Below, piece by piece: positions 9,446 through 18,239 of a stretch of 64,000 bases of DNA; position 1 is the first letter of the stretch; each line of letters begins with the position of its first letter. Under the pieces are notes generated by a model. The model saw only the letters and a list, made by a program, of their open reading frames with translations. It was not told the origin of the DNA and searched no databases. A program made the position numbers and the translations under genes. Source of the stretch: Nevskia sp. (GTDB taxonomy: Bacteria; Pseudomonadota; Gammaproteobacteria; Nevskiales; Nevskiaceae); assembly GCA_023229645.1 (NCBI GenBank), contig JALNYU010000021.1, forward strand, positions 7,686-71,685, given 5' to 3'.

Positions 9446-10048
9446 ATGATTCAGCTTTACGGCTTCACCGGTTCCGGCAATTGCTACAAGCCCGCGCTGC
9501 TGATGCAGCAGCTCCAGCTGCCGTTTACGTGGATCGAAGTGAACATCTTGAACGGTGAGTCGCGCACGCCGGAATTCCTGGCGAAAAACGCCAACGGCAA
9601 GATTCCACTGCTGGAACCTGAGCCGGGCCATTTCTTGGCCGAATCGAACGCGATGCTGTGTTATCTCGCCGAGGGCTCGCGCTTTTTTCCCGCCGACCGC
9701 TGGCAGCGCGCGAAGATTCTCGAATGGCTGTTCTTCGAGCAATACAGCCACGAGCCGTACATCGCCACCGTGCGTTTCTGGGTGCATTACCAAAAGCGCG
9801 GCGACGAATTGGCGGTAAAAATTGCCGAGACGATGCCGCGCGGCTACGCGGCGCTTGCGGTGATGGAACAGCAACTGAGCCAGACGCCGTTCCTGGCCGG
9901 CGCCGAGTACAGCATCGCCGACATCGCGCTATTCGCCTACACCCATGTCGCCGATCAAGGCGGGTTCGACTTAACGCCGTACCCAGCCGTTCAAGCCTGG
10001 CTGCATCGGGTGATGACGCAGCCGGGTTACGTGCCCATGGTGGTTTGA
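9446..10048 (+). CDS. Glutathione S-transferase family protein
   Basis: Cytosolic GST of 200 residues. The N-terminal thioredoxin-like domain starts MIQLYGFTGSGNCYK and carries the cis-proline/glutathione-binding pattern NGKIPLL followed by ESNAM. The all-helical C-terminal domain ends with the N-capping-like SIADIALFAY. The ATG at 9446 is chosen because the domain begins immediately there; a longer frame from 9368 has no homology-like content and would overlap the divergent gene's promoter. The ribosome-binding site is weak. Substrate specificity is unknown. A second, different GST lies at 17.6 kb. Confidence 0.9.
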   Translation: MIQLYGFTGSGNCYKPALLMQQLQLPFTWIEVNILNGESRTPEFLAKNANGKIPLLEPEPGHFLAESNAMLCYLAEGSRFFPADRWQRAKILEWLFFEQYSHEPYIATVRFWVHYQKRGDELAVKIAETMPRGYAALAVMEQQLSQTPFLAGAEYSIADIALFAYTHVADQGGFDLTPYPAVQAWLHRVMTQPGYVPMVV

Positions 10049-10049
10049 G

Positions 10050-10077
10050 GAGCGCCGCCCGCTTCATTGCGGCGCTC
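10050..10077. terminator. Hairpin between convergent genes, possible bidirectional terminator
   Basis: A perfect 9-bp stem (GAGCGCCGC / GCGGCGCTC) with a 10-base loop begins one base after the GST stop codon and lies 20 bases from the end of the convergent chorismatase gene. No T-tract follows on either strand, so intrinsic termination is plausible but not proven. Confidence 0.4.
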
Positions 10078-10096
10078 AGGACATCGGTTCGGTCTC

Positions 10097-11119
10097 TTAC
10101 ACCGCTTGATACACGGCTTCGACTTCCACCTGCAGTTCAGCGCGGCAAATATCGGCGAGGACGATAATCCGGCTACAGTCGGCCGGAAATAGCTGCGCCG
10201 AGAGGGCGTCGATCGTCGCGTAATCCTCGGCGCGGCGTAGAAATATTTTTAGCACTGTGGGCATCAAACGCTGGCCGGAGTGGCTTTCGGCGCGGGCCAC
10301 CAGCGCGTCCAGATTCAGCGCCAGCTCGCGCAGCTGGGCGCCGGCATTTTCCGGATGGCAGCTTTCGTGGCCGATGATTGCCGCGGTGCCCGAAACAAAT
10401 AACTGACCCCAAGGCATCGCCATCGCGCGGGCGAAGCTCGGACTGGCCGGGCCGTAGTCGCGCGGGTATTCGTAGGCCGGCACTTGCCGCGGGTTTTCCA
10501 GACGCTGCCCCGGTTCTTTGGCCGCGATCAGGATCACCGTCAACGTGCTCGGTTCGGCTTGCACACCGATTGCGGTGGCCGCTGGCAGCGGCAACTGCGC
10601 GGGAATGCCCCGAGTGCGGCCGACGCAGAAGCGGCGGTAGCGCTCAGCGTCGCCCGCGCCTTGGTTAATCGCGCCGAAGTAGTGCCATACCTTCACCGGA
10701 TGCGGATAGCCGCTATCCGCCAACAGCGCGCCGATGCCGCGATACGCGTATTCCGCCGCGGCTTCGATCCCGCCGTACGCCGCTTCGTCGAATTGCCAGC
10801 TGGCGACGAGTACGCGGCCGTCTTCAGCGATGTGCGCGCCGTGGGCGCTGTGGCGCGTAACTGGACCGCTGCCGTGCCACAACTCGTAGCGCGTGCCGCC
10901 GTGCGGCAGCGCCATTGGCACGTGGACAGCGCCTTCAGCGACCGGCTCTGTGCCGTACGCAAACGCCGCGAGCCGCTGATCATCGACGGCGGGGCATTGC
11001 GACGAATAACTGAAGCGGATCGGCAGCGCGGGATCGACGGCGCGGCTTGGGGCTGGGAACACGGGCAAGGAAAGGCCGAATAGGTCGCTTAGTGTAAAGG
11101 CTGAACGGCCGCCACCCAA
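10097..11119 (-). CDS. FkbO/Hyg5/XanB2-family chorismatase
   Basis: Hydrolyses chorismate to hydroxybenzoate or dihydroxycyclohexadiene-carboxylate products; XanB2 makes 3- and 4-hydroxybenzoate, FkbO makes a starter unit, Hyg5 makes 3-hydroxybenzoate. The family pattern is clear: WHYFGAIN, then ERYRRFCVGRTRG, then PAATAIG, then YPRDYGPASPSFARA and the C-terminal VSGTAAIIGHES. Length (about 340) fits the family. The start is uncertain: no ATG lies near the N-terminus, so TTG at 11119 or an internal GTG/TTG must be used. The DAHP synthase gene 2.4 kb away supplies the upstream end of the chorismate pathway. Which chorismatase product is made cannot be decided by eye. Confidence 0.85.
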   Translation of the reverse strand: MGGGRSAFTLSDLFGLSLPVFPAPSRAVDPALPIRFSYSSQCPAVDDQRLAAFAYGTEPVAEGAVHVPMALPHGGTRYELWHGSGPVTRHSAHGAHIAEDGRVLVASWQFDEAAYGGIEAAAEYAYRGIGALLADSGYPHPVKVWHYFGAINQGAGDAERYRRFCVGRTRGIPAQLPLPAATAIGVQAEPSTLTVILIAAKEPGQRLENPRQVPAYEYPRDYGPASPSFARAMAMPWGQLFVSGTAAIIGHESCHPENAGAQLRELALNLDALVARAESHSGQRLMPTVLKIFLRRAEDYATIDALSAQLFPADCSRIIVLADICRAELQVEVEAVYQAV

Positions 11120-11225
11120 GCCCGGCCAGCGGGCGCCTCCGCCTGGTTTCCTTGTCGGCCATCAGCCGCCTATGATTCAGGCGCAGACGTCGTCGCGACC
11201 TCATCCGCAACACAAGGGTCTACGC

Positions 11226-11933
11226 ATGATCACGATTCGCCCCGCTGACAGCCGCGGTCACGCCGAGCACGGCTGGCTCGATAGCCGCCATACGTTCTCG
11301 TTCGGCGACTATCACGACCCGCAGCACATGGGTTTTCAGGCACTGCGCGTGATCAACGAGGACCGCGTCACACCCGGCGGCGGCTTCGCACCGCACTCGC
11401 ATAGCGCGATGGAAATTCTCTCTTACGTGCTCGAAGGCGGTCTGCGCCACCGGGATTCGACCGGCGGCAGCTCGGTACTGCGCCCCGGCGAACTGCAACT
11501 GATGAGCGCCGGCCGCGGCATCAGTCACAGCGAGATGAATGATTCGCAGTCCGCACCGGTACATTTTCTGCAGATCTGGCTGATGCCGGACCGTCGCGAT
11601 ACCGCCCCGAGCTATCAGCAGCACACGCTGGACCCGGCGGCGCTCCGCGCCGGTTTCGTCTGCGTTGCCGCGCCGGCCTCGGAAACGGCACCATTCAGAA
11701 TTCTGGCCGACGCCCGCCTGTTTATCGCCTGGCCCAGCACCGGCCAGACGCTAACGCAGCCCCTGGAACCCACGCGAGCCTACTACCTGCAGCTCGCCCG
11801 CGGCAGCGTCACGCTCGGCGAAAACCTATTGACGGCTGGCGACGCCGCAATGATCGAAGCCGAATCGACCTTGCACCTGGCCGCGACCAGCGACGCCGAG
11901 CTGCTGCTGTTTGATTTGGCGCCGTCGGAATGA
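11226..11933 (+). CDS. Pirin family bicupin (YhaK-like)
   Basis: Pirin-type cupin of 235 residues. The N-terminal cupin shows the typical start SRGHAEHGWLDSRHTFSFGDY and the metal-site stretches FAPHSHSAMEI and SAGRGISHSEMN. Members bind a single metal ion, and some oxidise quercetin or act as redox-linked regulators. The ATG at 11226 follows AAGGG at suitable spacing. Its stop overlaps the start of the next gene by four bases (ATGA), so the two form a translationally coupled pair. It is divergent from the chorismatase gene, with about 100 bases between them for promoters. Confidence 0.9.
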   Translation: MITIRPADSRGHAEHGWLDSRHTFSFGDYHDPQHMGFQALRVINEDRVTPGGGFAPHSHSAMEILSYVLEGGLRHRDSTGGSSVLRPGELQLMSAGRGISHSEMNDSQSAPVHFLQIWLMPDRRDTAPSYQQHTLDPAALRAGFVCVAAPASETAPFRILADARLFIAWPSTGQTLTQPLEPTRAYYLQLARGSVTLGENLLTAGDAAMIEAESTLHLAATSDAELLLFDLAPSE

Positions 11934-12370
11934 CCGGCGCGGCGCCAGCGCCAGACAAGGGCTACTGGTTTAAGTCAGCCAAATTCCAAATCGAGCCCGG
12001 CGAAGACGAAGAAACCAACCCAGGCCTGTACGGGCGCCAGCTCGCGCTCTGGCTAAAGACCCGCTTAGAAACCTGCGGCTACGCCGTTGAAGACGTCATC
12101 AACGAAGACTGGGGCCGGTGCCTGATGTGCCAACGCACGCCGTTCCTGCTGTGGGTGGGCTGCGGCAGCGTCATCGAAGATTCGAGCACTTCATCCGCCA
12201 AGGCTAACCCGGCTTCTACAGCCCATATTTGGCACTGTTTTGTGGTCGCCGAAGTGCCGTTTTGGCGCAGGTTTAGCAAGCGCGTCGACAGCCAACCCGC
12301 GGTGGCGAAGCTGCATGCGGCCGTTGGCCAAATACTCGCGGATGAGATCGAGATTGCGTTGACGCGGTAA
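11930..12370 (+). CDS. Hypothetical 146-residue protein coupled to pirin
   Basis: I do not recognise the family. The protein is small, acidic at the N-terminus and tryptophan-rich (GYWFKSAKF, NEDWGRCLM, AHIWHCF, PFWRRF). A CLMCQ pair of cysteines lies near residue 65 and further cysteines follow. There is no signal peptide or membrane segment. Its ATG overlaps the pirin stop (ATGA), so it is almost certainly translated with pirin. The coupling is the only functional hint; the cysteines could bind metal or be redox active, but this is inference. Confidence 0.7.
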   Translation: MTGAAPAPDKGYWFKSAKFQIEPGEDEETNPGLYGRQLALWLKTRLETCGYAVEDVINEDWGRCLMCQRTPFLLWVGCGSVIEDSSTSSAKANPASTAHIWHCFVVAEVPFWRRFSKRVDSQPAVAKLHAAVGQILADEIEIALTR

Positions 12371-12452
12371 CGGTATATCCGCCGCCGCTGCGTTAACGAA
12401 TAATCGCTGCCGTCGCTACAACCTCATCCGCGTAAGCGCCCCCGCTTTGGGC

Positions 12453-13412
12453 TCAGCGCACGCTGACGCCGATGTGAATACTGAAATCAGGCGACGAATT
12501 CAGAATCACATCTTCTTGCACGCCGAGGTTCAACGCCGTGTGCGCGCCGAGACCGATGCGGCCGCCGAATGCCAGTTGGCCGCCGTAGCGGCTGAGCGCG
12601 CCGATTTCGGAGTGCGCGTACAGCGGCGTGTGGCCATAGAACTGCGCGGTGAACGCCAGCCACGGTAGCGCGCGGTAACCGGCGCCGGCACCACCAAGGC
12701 CGACCCACTGCCGTTGTAGGTCGCCGAGCACCTGGCTTTGCCCGTTATAGGAGCCCCCAACGGAGACAAAGCCAAACCAGCGCCGGGCACCGGCAAACGG
12801 ATCATAGTCCAGCCATAGCGCGCCGCCGGCGTTGCCGCCGGCTAAACGGGCTTCATCGCCGGTCGGCAGCTTGGCCAGCGCCCGCAGCGCGAGACCCTCG
12901 CGTAACGCGTAGCCGGCGCTGAGTTCGATATCGCCGAAGCCGTTGTGGCCGTCCGTTACGTTGAGCGCGGTCACGCCGTTACGGACGTAACGGTAGGTGT
13001 AGCGATTACGCGGCACGAATTCGCGGCCGCCGTTGGCGAGATTAAACGCGCCGTGCCAGCCTTCGATCACGCTGTCGAGCACGCCGCCATTGGTCAGCAA
13101 TATCGGCACGTCGATACCGATTTCCAAACCGGCCGCGACGCCGCGGCGCCAGCCGAAACTAACGCGCTGGGTTTCGCCGTCCAACAACAGCGCCTCGTTG
13201 CCGTTCCGGACGTTGACGAACTCGTTGCTCCAGTCGAGGCGGGCGCTGTACGCCGAAGCGCCACCGGCCAGCACCGCGGTTTCGCCGAGCGCCGGCAACG
13301 CGGTGCTGCGCGATAACGCCGCTTCGTTACGCACCGGGAAAATCGACTCGGCCATCGCTGGCACCAGGCTTCCGCCGATGATGACGGCGAGACATAAAAA
13401 TTTCTGATTCAT
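12453..13412 (-). CDS. DUF3187 family outer-membrane-type protein
   Basis: A 319-residue exported protein with a signal peptide (MNQKFLCLAVIIGGSLVPAMA). The rest is built of alternating amphipathic strands rich in aromatic and glycine residues (for example SFGWRRGVAAGLEIGIDVP, RYTYRYVRNGV, GDIELSAGYAL), ending on an R-terminated strand. This fits an outer-membrane beta-barrel. The overall pattern matches DUF3187 proteins, whose function is unknown. The ATG at 13412 is chosen because the signal peptide starts there. It is divergent from the DAHP synthase gene across 130 bases. Confidence 0.8.
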   Translation of the reverse strand: MNQKFLCLAVIIGGSLVPAMAESIFPVRNEAALSRSTALPALGETAVLAGGASAYSARLDWSNEFVNVRNGNEALLLDGETQRVSFGWRRGVAAGLEIGIDVPILLTNGGVLDSVIEGWHGAFNLANGGREFVPRNRYTYRYVRNGVTALNVTDGHNGFGDIELSAGYALREGLALRALAKLPTGDEARLAGGNAGGALWLDYDPFAGARRWFGFVSVGGSYNGQSQVLGDLQRQWVGLGGAGAGYRALPWLAFTAQFYGHTPLYAHSEIGALSRYGGQLAFGGRIGLGAHTALNLGVQEDVILNSSPDFSIHIGVSVR

Positions 13413-13542
13413 CGTTTTAAAATAAGGTCGGAAAATACACGATGTGCCGCTGCAGTAACCGGTTGTCCGGGCCACGCGCCAACCCGGGCCGCGCCTCTGA
13501 TAGCATCCGCATCCCCAACCCCCTACTGGCGCTGTAAAGCCA

Positions 13543-14628
13543 ATGAATACTCAAGCCAAGCCGGTTACCGACAATCTGCGAATCAAGTCGATCCGCGCCG
13601 TCGCCGCCCCGACCCAGATCCAAGCCGAGCTGCCGCTGTCCGAAGCAGCCGCGCAAACCGTCGCCACCGCTCGCCGCGAAATTCAAGACGTGCTCGCCGG
13701 TCGTGACGACCGCCTGCTGGTCGTGATCGGCCCGTGCTCGATACACGATACCGCCGCGGCGCTTGATTATGCCGGGCGGCTGGCAACGTTGCGTACACAG
13801 CTGAGCAAAGATCTGTTGATCGTCATGCGTGTGTATTTTGAAAAGCCGCGTACCACGATCGGCTGGAAAGGCTTGATCAACGACCCGAACCTAGACGACA
13901 GCTACGACATCGATACCGGTCTGCGCGTCGCGCGCCGCCTGTTGCTCGATCTGAACGCGCAGGGCATGCCGGCCGGCGTCGAGTTCCTCGACATCCTGAC
14001 GCCGCAATACATCTCCGATCTGGTCAGCTGGGGCGCGATCGGCGCGCGCACGACGGAAAGCCAGCTGCACCGCGAAATGGCCAGCGGTTTGTCATGCCCG
14101 GTCGGCTTCAAAAACGGTACCGATGGCAGCGTGAAAGTGGCAGTGGACGCCGTGCAGTCGGCGCGTGCGCCGCACCGTTTCTTGTCGGCGACCCAAAGCG
14201 GCCAGATCTCGATTTTCGAAACGCTCGGCAACCCGGATAGCCATGTGATTCTGCGCGGCGGCTCCACCGGCACCAACTACGACGCCACCAGCGTCGACGC
14301 CGCCAGTGCGGCGATGACGAAAGCCGGCATCCGGCCGCAGGTGATGATCGACTTCAGCCACGCCAACAGCCGCAAGCAGCACCGGCTGCAGATTGAAGTG
14401 GGCCATGATGTTGGCGACCAACTGGCCAGCGGCGACGAACGTATCGTTGGGGTCATGATCGAAAGCCATCTGGTCGAAGGCCGGCAAGAAATTGGCGACC
14501 GCGACACGATGACCTATGGCCAGAGCGTCACCGACGCCTGCTTGGCCTGGGACGACAGCGCCGAACTACTGCGCGCGCTCGCCAACAGCGTTGCCGCGCG
14601 CCGCAAACAGCTGGCAAAGTCGGCCTAA
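13543..14628 (+). CDS. aroG: 3-deoxy-7-phosphoheptulonate (DAHP) synthase, class I
   Basis: Condenses phosphoenolpyruvate with erythrose-4-phosphate, the committed step of aromatic amino acid and chorismate synthesis. The signature stretches are GPCSIHD near residue 65, ARTTESQLHREMASGL, GFKNGTDG, LRGGSTGTNYDA and a C-terminal DFSHANSRK. Length (361) matches the AroF/AroG/AroH class I-alpha enzymes. I cannot tell which aromatic amino acid inhibits it, so the symbol is given for the class. It probably has its own promoter in the 130-base divergent gap. The nearby chorismatase would draw on the same pathway. Confidence 0.93.
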   Translation: MNTQAKPVTDNLRIKSIRAVAAPTQIQAELPLSEAAAQTVATARREIQDVLAGRDDRLLVVIGPCSIHDTAAALDYAGRLATLRTQLSKDLLIVMRVYFEKPRTTIGWKGLINDPNLDDSYDIDTGLRVARRLLLDLNAQGMPAGVEFLDILTPQYISDLVSWGAIGARTTESQLHREMASGLSCPVGFKNGTDGSVKVAVDAVQSARAPHRFLSATQSGQISIFETLGNPDSHVILRGGSTGTNYDATSVDAASAAMTKAGIRPQVMIDFSHANSRKQHRLQIEVGHDVGDQLASGDERIVGVMIESHLVEGRQEIGDRDTMTYGQSVTDACLAWDDSAELLRALANSVAARRKQLAKSA

Positions 14629-14689
14629 ACGCATGGCTATACGGCGACGGTCCGCAGACGCCCCCGCCGCGGCCGCCGCCGTAGCGTGA

Positions 14690-15175
14690 TCAGGCCGCTG
14701 CTGGCGGCCGGGTTGGCACCACCAATTTCGCGGTGAAAATCTGCACCACTTCGCCGCGCTGATTTTTGGTTTCACTGCGTAACGTGACCAAGCCGCGGTC
14801 CGGCTTGGTGCGCGATACCCGCAACGTTAAGACTTCGCTTTCCACCGTGAGCACGTCGCCGGCCCGCGTCGGCTGCGGCCAGACGATCTCGCCACCCGCG
14901 CCGATGATGCCGCCAACAGCCGCAGGCGCGCCGCCGTCCACCAGCAAGCGCATCGTCACGGCCGCGGTATGCCAGCCGCTCGCGGCTAGGCCGTTAAAAA
15001 ACGTGTCTTGTGCCGCAACTTCGTCAACGTGAAACGGCTGCGGATCGAATTCGCTAGCGAAGGCTTTCATCCGCGTTGCGTCCATCGCCTGACTGCGCGA
15101 TACAAACCGCTGGCCGACATGAAGATCTTCGAAATAATAAGTCGCGGGTTTCGCCGCAGATTCTGGCTGAGCCAT
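14690..15175 (-). CDS. MaoC-like hot-dog dehydratase
   Basis: Single hot-dog domain of 161 residues related to MaoC/R-hydratase proteins, which hydrate enoyl-CoA thioesters. The hydratase pattern is visible near residue 43: DPQPFHVDE followed by FNGLAASGWHTAA, with the usual catalytic aspartate/histidine pair. The C-terminal strand ENKTxNQRGE-like segment (LRSETKNQRGEVV) is also typical. GGAAG lies four bases before the ATG. It converges on the DAHP synthase gene. Substrate chain length is unknown. Confidence 0.88.
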   Translation of the reverse strand: MAQPESAAKPATYYFEDLHVGQRFVSRSQAMDATRMKAFASEFDPQPFHVDEVAAQDTFFNGLAASGWHTAAVTMRLLVDGGAPAAVGGIIGAGGEIVWPQPTRAGDVLTVESEVLTLRVSRTKPDRGLVTLRSETKNQRGEVVQIFTAKLVVPTRPPAAA

Positions 15176-15290
15176 GGCGCTTCCTTACCGGGGTTGTGGT
15201 GATCGCGCGTCGGAATCAACGTCGCAATCAAGAGCCCAGATTCTATAAAGATTCGCTGCGCTGCGGCAGCGCGCCAACTTGCCGCTACGC

Positions 15291-15947
15291 TCAACCCTCG
15301 CCGCGGGCCGCTTGGGCCGCGTAGTCATCGAACGTGATGGCGCCGCCGGCAGCGGCAACGCCGCTTTGATCGCGCGTCGGCAGCACGTCTTGCAGTAAGT
15401 CGATCCGCTTCCACTGCGCAACCGGCGCGGCGCAATCAGGCTGCGGCAGATACCGCGACGGCGCGTGCTTTTGATAGCGATGGATATACCGCGGGCAATT
15501 TACGAATAGCTCCGTCACCGCCACTCGCACAATCAACTCGGCGCCAACGAAATCGGCACGCAGCGGGTCATCGGCACTGACGGTGGCGAGGCCGTGGACA
15601 CGCAACCGATTCGGCGTTTCGAAGTCGATAAACAGCAGGCCGACTTTGGCCGTTGCGCGGATATTGCCCAGCGACAAAAACATGCCGTTGCCGTCATAGC
15701 TCGGAAAGGCCAGCGTTTGCGAATCAAGCGCCCGAACAAAGCCGGGATCGCCGCCTTTGTACGAGCAGGTCGGCTGGCCGTGTTCATCAACACTGGATAA
15801 GAAAAATAAGTCTCTACTTTCGATGAATGCGCGATCTTGATCGTCAATCGCGGTATGGCGCGTCACCGAGACCACGCGGTCGGCCAGCTGCCGGGTCTCA
15901 AATTGATCCTGCAGCGCGCGCTGCTGCGCGCCAAAAAACGTCGTCAT
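15291..15947 (-). CDS. Pyridoxamine 5'-phosphate oxidase-fold flavoprotein
   Basis: A 218-residue split-barrel protein. The central part reads as a PNPOx-like FMN-binding domain: FFLSSVDEHGQPTCSYKGG, then LAFPSYDGNGMFLSLGNI and VGLLFIDFETPNRLRVHG. Such proteins reduce flavin- or F420-type substrates or act on small xenobiotics; the substrate is not evident. The ATG at 15947 is preferred because GAGG lies about 9 bases upstream and the domain begins soon after; the frame stays open to 16175 but that extension is not protein-like. The gene is followed, on the same strand, by the MaoC-like gene after about 115 bases, so cotranscription is possible. Confidence 0.85.
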   Translation of the reverse strand: MTTFFGAQQRALQDQFETRQLADRVVSVTRHTAIDDQDRAFIESRDLFFLSSVDEHGQPTCSYKGGDPGFVRALDSQTLAFPSYDGNGMFLSLGNIRATAKVGLLFIDFETPNRLRVHGLATVSADDPLRADFVGAELIVRVAVTELFVNCPRYIHRYQKHAPSRYLPQPDCAAPVAQWKRIDLLQDVLPTRDQSGVAAAGGAITFDDYAAQAARGEG

Positions 15948-16119
15948 TATCAGCCGCCTCCCACTGGTCATTTTATTGGCGCATGCTTGGCACGTGCTTA
16001 ACGGATATAGCACGAAGCGTGGCGTGCCTTCGGTCTCCCCGTTGTTTTCTCTATTTCGAGCACGGATGCGATGTGCAGCCTCGACCAAGCCTTTCAAGCG
16101 CTTGCCTGCGGAGTCGCCG

Positions 16120-16713
16120 ATGAGTATCCCGCCCGTCACCCCGCTTGCCGCAACACCACCGACACCGCCGGCCAATCCACATTTGTGGCGCGACCGAGTT
16201 GATCACTGGTCGAAAATCATCGGCGCCACATTGGCCTTGATTGGCCTATTTCTAACTTGGGGCCAGCTGCGCGATAACGGCCAAGCGATTGATGCCAATA
16301 CCATCGAACAAATCTACTCGCGGATGCACGATATCGACAAATTGTTTGTCGAGCATCCCGAACTAAAACCTTATTTCTACGCCGACATGCGGCTCAACGA
16401 CCGCAATCCGTTGATCGAGAAGCTCGGGCTGAACGAAGCGCTGATTAAAGCGCAGGTGCCAGCGCTCGCCGAATTGATTTGCGATTTCTTCGCACAGGCC
16501 TTGTTACAATTGAAGAACTTACCGCCCGGCGCCTACGAAGGCTGGCGTAATTACTTCAAAGCCGTTTACATGCGTAGTCCTGAGCTGCGCGATTACTACA
16601 AAGCCAACGCGCAGTGGTACCAATACGAGGAAGCTAATCGCTTATTCAGAGAAGCCGATACCGCGCTGGCAGCGCAGGCCGAAGCGCGCGCCCGTGCCGC
16701 CGTTCCGCGATGA
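16120..16713 (+). CDS. Hypothetical protein with one N-terminal membrane anchor
   Basis: I do not recognise a named family. The 197-residue protein has a short proline-rich N-terminus, one membrane segment at about residues 37-55 (IIGATLALIGLFLTWGQL) and a helical, mostly charged C-terminal domain with YFYADMRLNDRNP and WRNYFKAVYMRSPELRDYY. The second half resembles small membrane-tethered proteins whose helical region faces the cytoplasm or periplasm. GGAG eight bases upstream supports the ATG at 16120 over the longer frame from 15976. The following gene begins after 74 bases on the same strand. Confidence 0.65.
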   Translation: MSIPPVTPLAATPPTPPANPHLWRDRVDHWSKIIGATLALIGLFLTWGQLRDNGQAIDANTIEQIYSRMHDIDKLFVEHPELKPYFYADMRLNDRNPLIEKLGLNEALIKAQVPALAELICDFFAQALLQLKNLPPGAYEGWRNYFKAVYMRSPELRDYYKANAQWYQYEEANRLFREADTALAAQAEARARAAVPR

Positions 16714-16787
16714 ATTATTGATTCGGCCATCCCCCTACTTGGAAGTGCAATATTCAGTTTCGCGCCGCACCTTTATTCGAGCATTCC

Positions 16788-17591
16788 GTGGCCAGATCAT
16801 TAACGCAGCACATCGTTCACGATTGCGCCGACCCCTGGCTCGATAAGGGCTACGACGCGTTGAATCAGTATTTCGGCGTGCGGGGCGAAATGGAGACACG
16901 CGCCGTCATCGAACAACGCCTGGGCTGGCGCCCAGACACCCCGATCGATGGCTACGCCTTGCGCTACGAAATGGTGATTTTGGCAGACGCCGACGGCGCA
17001 ATCGCAGCGGTCCGCGACCATTGCGTGGTGCTGGCGCTGGACGCAATTCGCGTTGGCGTACAGGCCGCTGTTGTCCATCTTTCGCACATCTGGATCGACC
17101 CGCGCTGGCAAGGCCAGCAGCTGACGCGACAACTGCACGATGCCCCGATCCTCGCCGCACGCGCGGCGCTGGCGCGCGCCGCGTTGCCGACGACAACTGC
17201 AATCATTCTCGCCGCCGAAGTAGAGCCCTACCAGGCCGACGACCGCGAGCGAATCGGCCGCCTGCGTGCGTTTCAACGCGCGCAGTACCGGCCCGCCGAC
17301 CCTGAACGCATCCCGTTTGTGCAGCCTGATTTCCGCGTGCCGGCGGTGATCGACGCCAGCGGCGGCCCGCAGCCGCTGGCGTTGATCTTGATGCTCTGGC
17401 GCGTCGGCAGAGAGTACGAGCCGGAAACTACTGCCGGCGAAATTCGCCACATCGTTCACTGCTTATACGCGATGTACGGCCACGGCATGGACCCGCGCCA
17501 TATGCAGGCCGCCTATGACACCTTGGCGGCCTACCCGCCCGATACGGCAACCGTGCGCCTGAGCTGGGACACAGTCTTTAAACCAGCGTAG
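16788..17591 (+). CDS. Probable GNAT-like acyltransferase
   Basis: A 267-residue protein whose middle part resembles a GNAT acetyltransferase: AVVHLSHIWIDPRWQGQQLTRQL has the strand plus R/Q-x-x-G-x-(G/Q) acyl-CoA-binding pattern, followed by a helix. The remaining segments (YALRYEMVILADADGAIAAVRDH) would form the preceding strands. The start is a GTG; no ATG is available near the N-terminus and the ribosome-binding site is weak. The acceptor substrate is unknown. It ends 15 bases from the convergent GST gene. Confidence 0.6.
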   Translation: MARSLTQHIVHDCADPWLDKGYDALNQYFGVRGEMETRAVIEQRLGWRPDTPIDGYALRYEMVILADADGAIAAVRDHCVVLALDAIRVGVQAAVVHLSHIWIDPRWQGQQLTRQLHDAPILAARAALARAALPTTTAIILAAEVEPYQADDRERIGRLRAFQRAQYRPADPERIPFVQPDFRVPAVIDASGGPQPLALILMLWRVGREYEPETTAGEIRHIVHCLYAMYGHGMDPRHMQAAYDTLAAYPPDTATVRLSWDTVFKPA

Positions 17592-17606
17592 AAAACTAAG
17601 GCTTGT

Positions 17607-18239
17607 TTAGGCCGCCGGCACCAAGGCTTCGACGCGGGCGATGGCGCGCTGCACCGCCGGCCGCTGCGCAACCGTTTCGTACCAGCGTGCGAGGTTCGGC
17701 GTTTCGGCGAAGTCGATCCCGGCAAATGCGCGACGCCAGAACCAGCCGAAATGGGCGATGTCGGCGATGCTGTAGGCGTCGCCAGCAACGTATGGCCGCT
17801 GCGCTAGCACGCCGTCGAGCAGGCGCGTTACGCGCTTGGCTTCGCCGTGGAAGCGATCAATCGCGACCGGCATCGGCTCGGCGTGGTTACGGAAAAACCC
17901 GGACTGGCCAAAAGCCGGGCTCAATGCCGAGGCGTGAAAGAACAGCTGCTCGAAGACGCGCGCACGCGCCATGCCCTCGGCAGGTAACAGCTGGCCGTGC
18001 TTCTCGGCGAGATAAACCAGAATGGCGGCAGACTCAGTCAAGGTCATCGCGCCATCGCTGCCGTCTGAATCGATCAACACCGGCACTTTGCCGTTGACGT
18101 TCAATGCAGCAAAAGACTCCGCTTTTTGCTCGCCTTTGCGCACATTGACGCCGCGCAAGTCATAGGCGAGCCCGAGTTCTTCGAGCACGATGGGAACTTT
18201 GACGCTGTTCGGCGTCGCAAACGCATAAACGGTATACAC
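17607..18239 (-). CDS. Glutathione S-transferase family protein
   Basis: GST of about 210 residues. The thioredoxin-like N-domain begins YTVYAFATPNSVKVPIVLEEL and includes NGKVPVLID plus TESAAILVYLAEK, the glutathione-binding cis-proline and E-S pair. The C-domain ends with SIADIAHFGWFWRR, the GST N-capping box, and WYETVAQRP. It resembles the Ure2p/YfcG-like class. I place the start at a GTG at 18239, just before the first beta strand. A frame continuing to 18341 adds residues with no domain-like content. No clear Shine-Dalgarno is seen. Confidence 0.85.
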   Translation of the reverse strand: MYTVYAFATPNSVKVPIVLEELGLAYDLRGVNVRKGEQKAESFAALNVNGKVPVLIDSDGSDGAMTLTESAAILVYLAEKHGQLLPAEGMARARVFEQLFFHASALSPAFGQSGFFRNHAEPMPVAIDRFHGEAKRVTRLLDGVLAQRPYVAGDAYSIADIAHFGWFWRRAFAGIDFAETPNLARWYETVAQRPAVQRAIARVEALVPAA

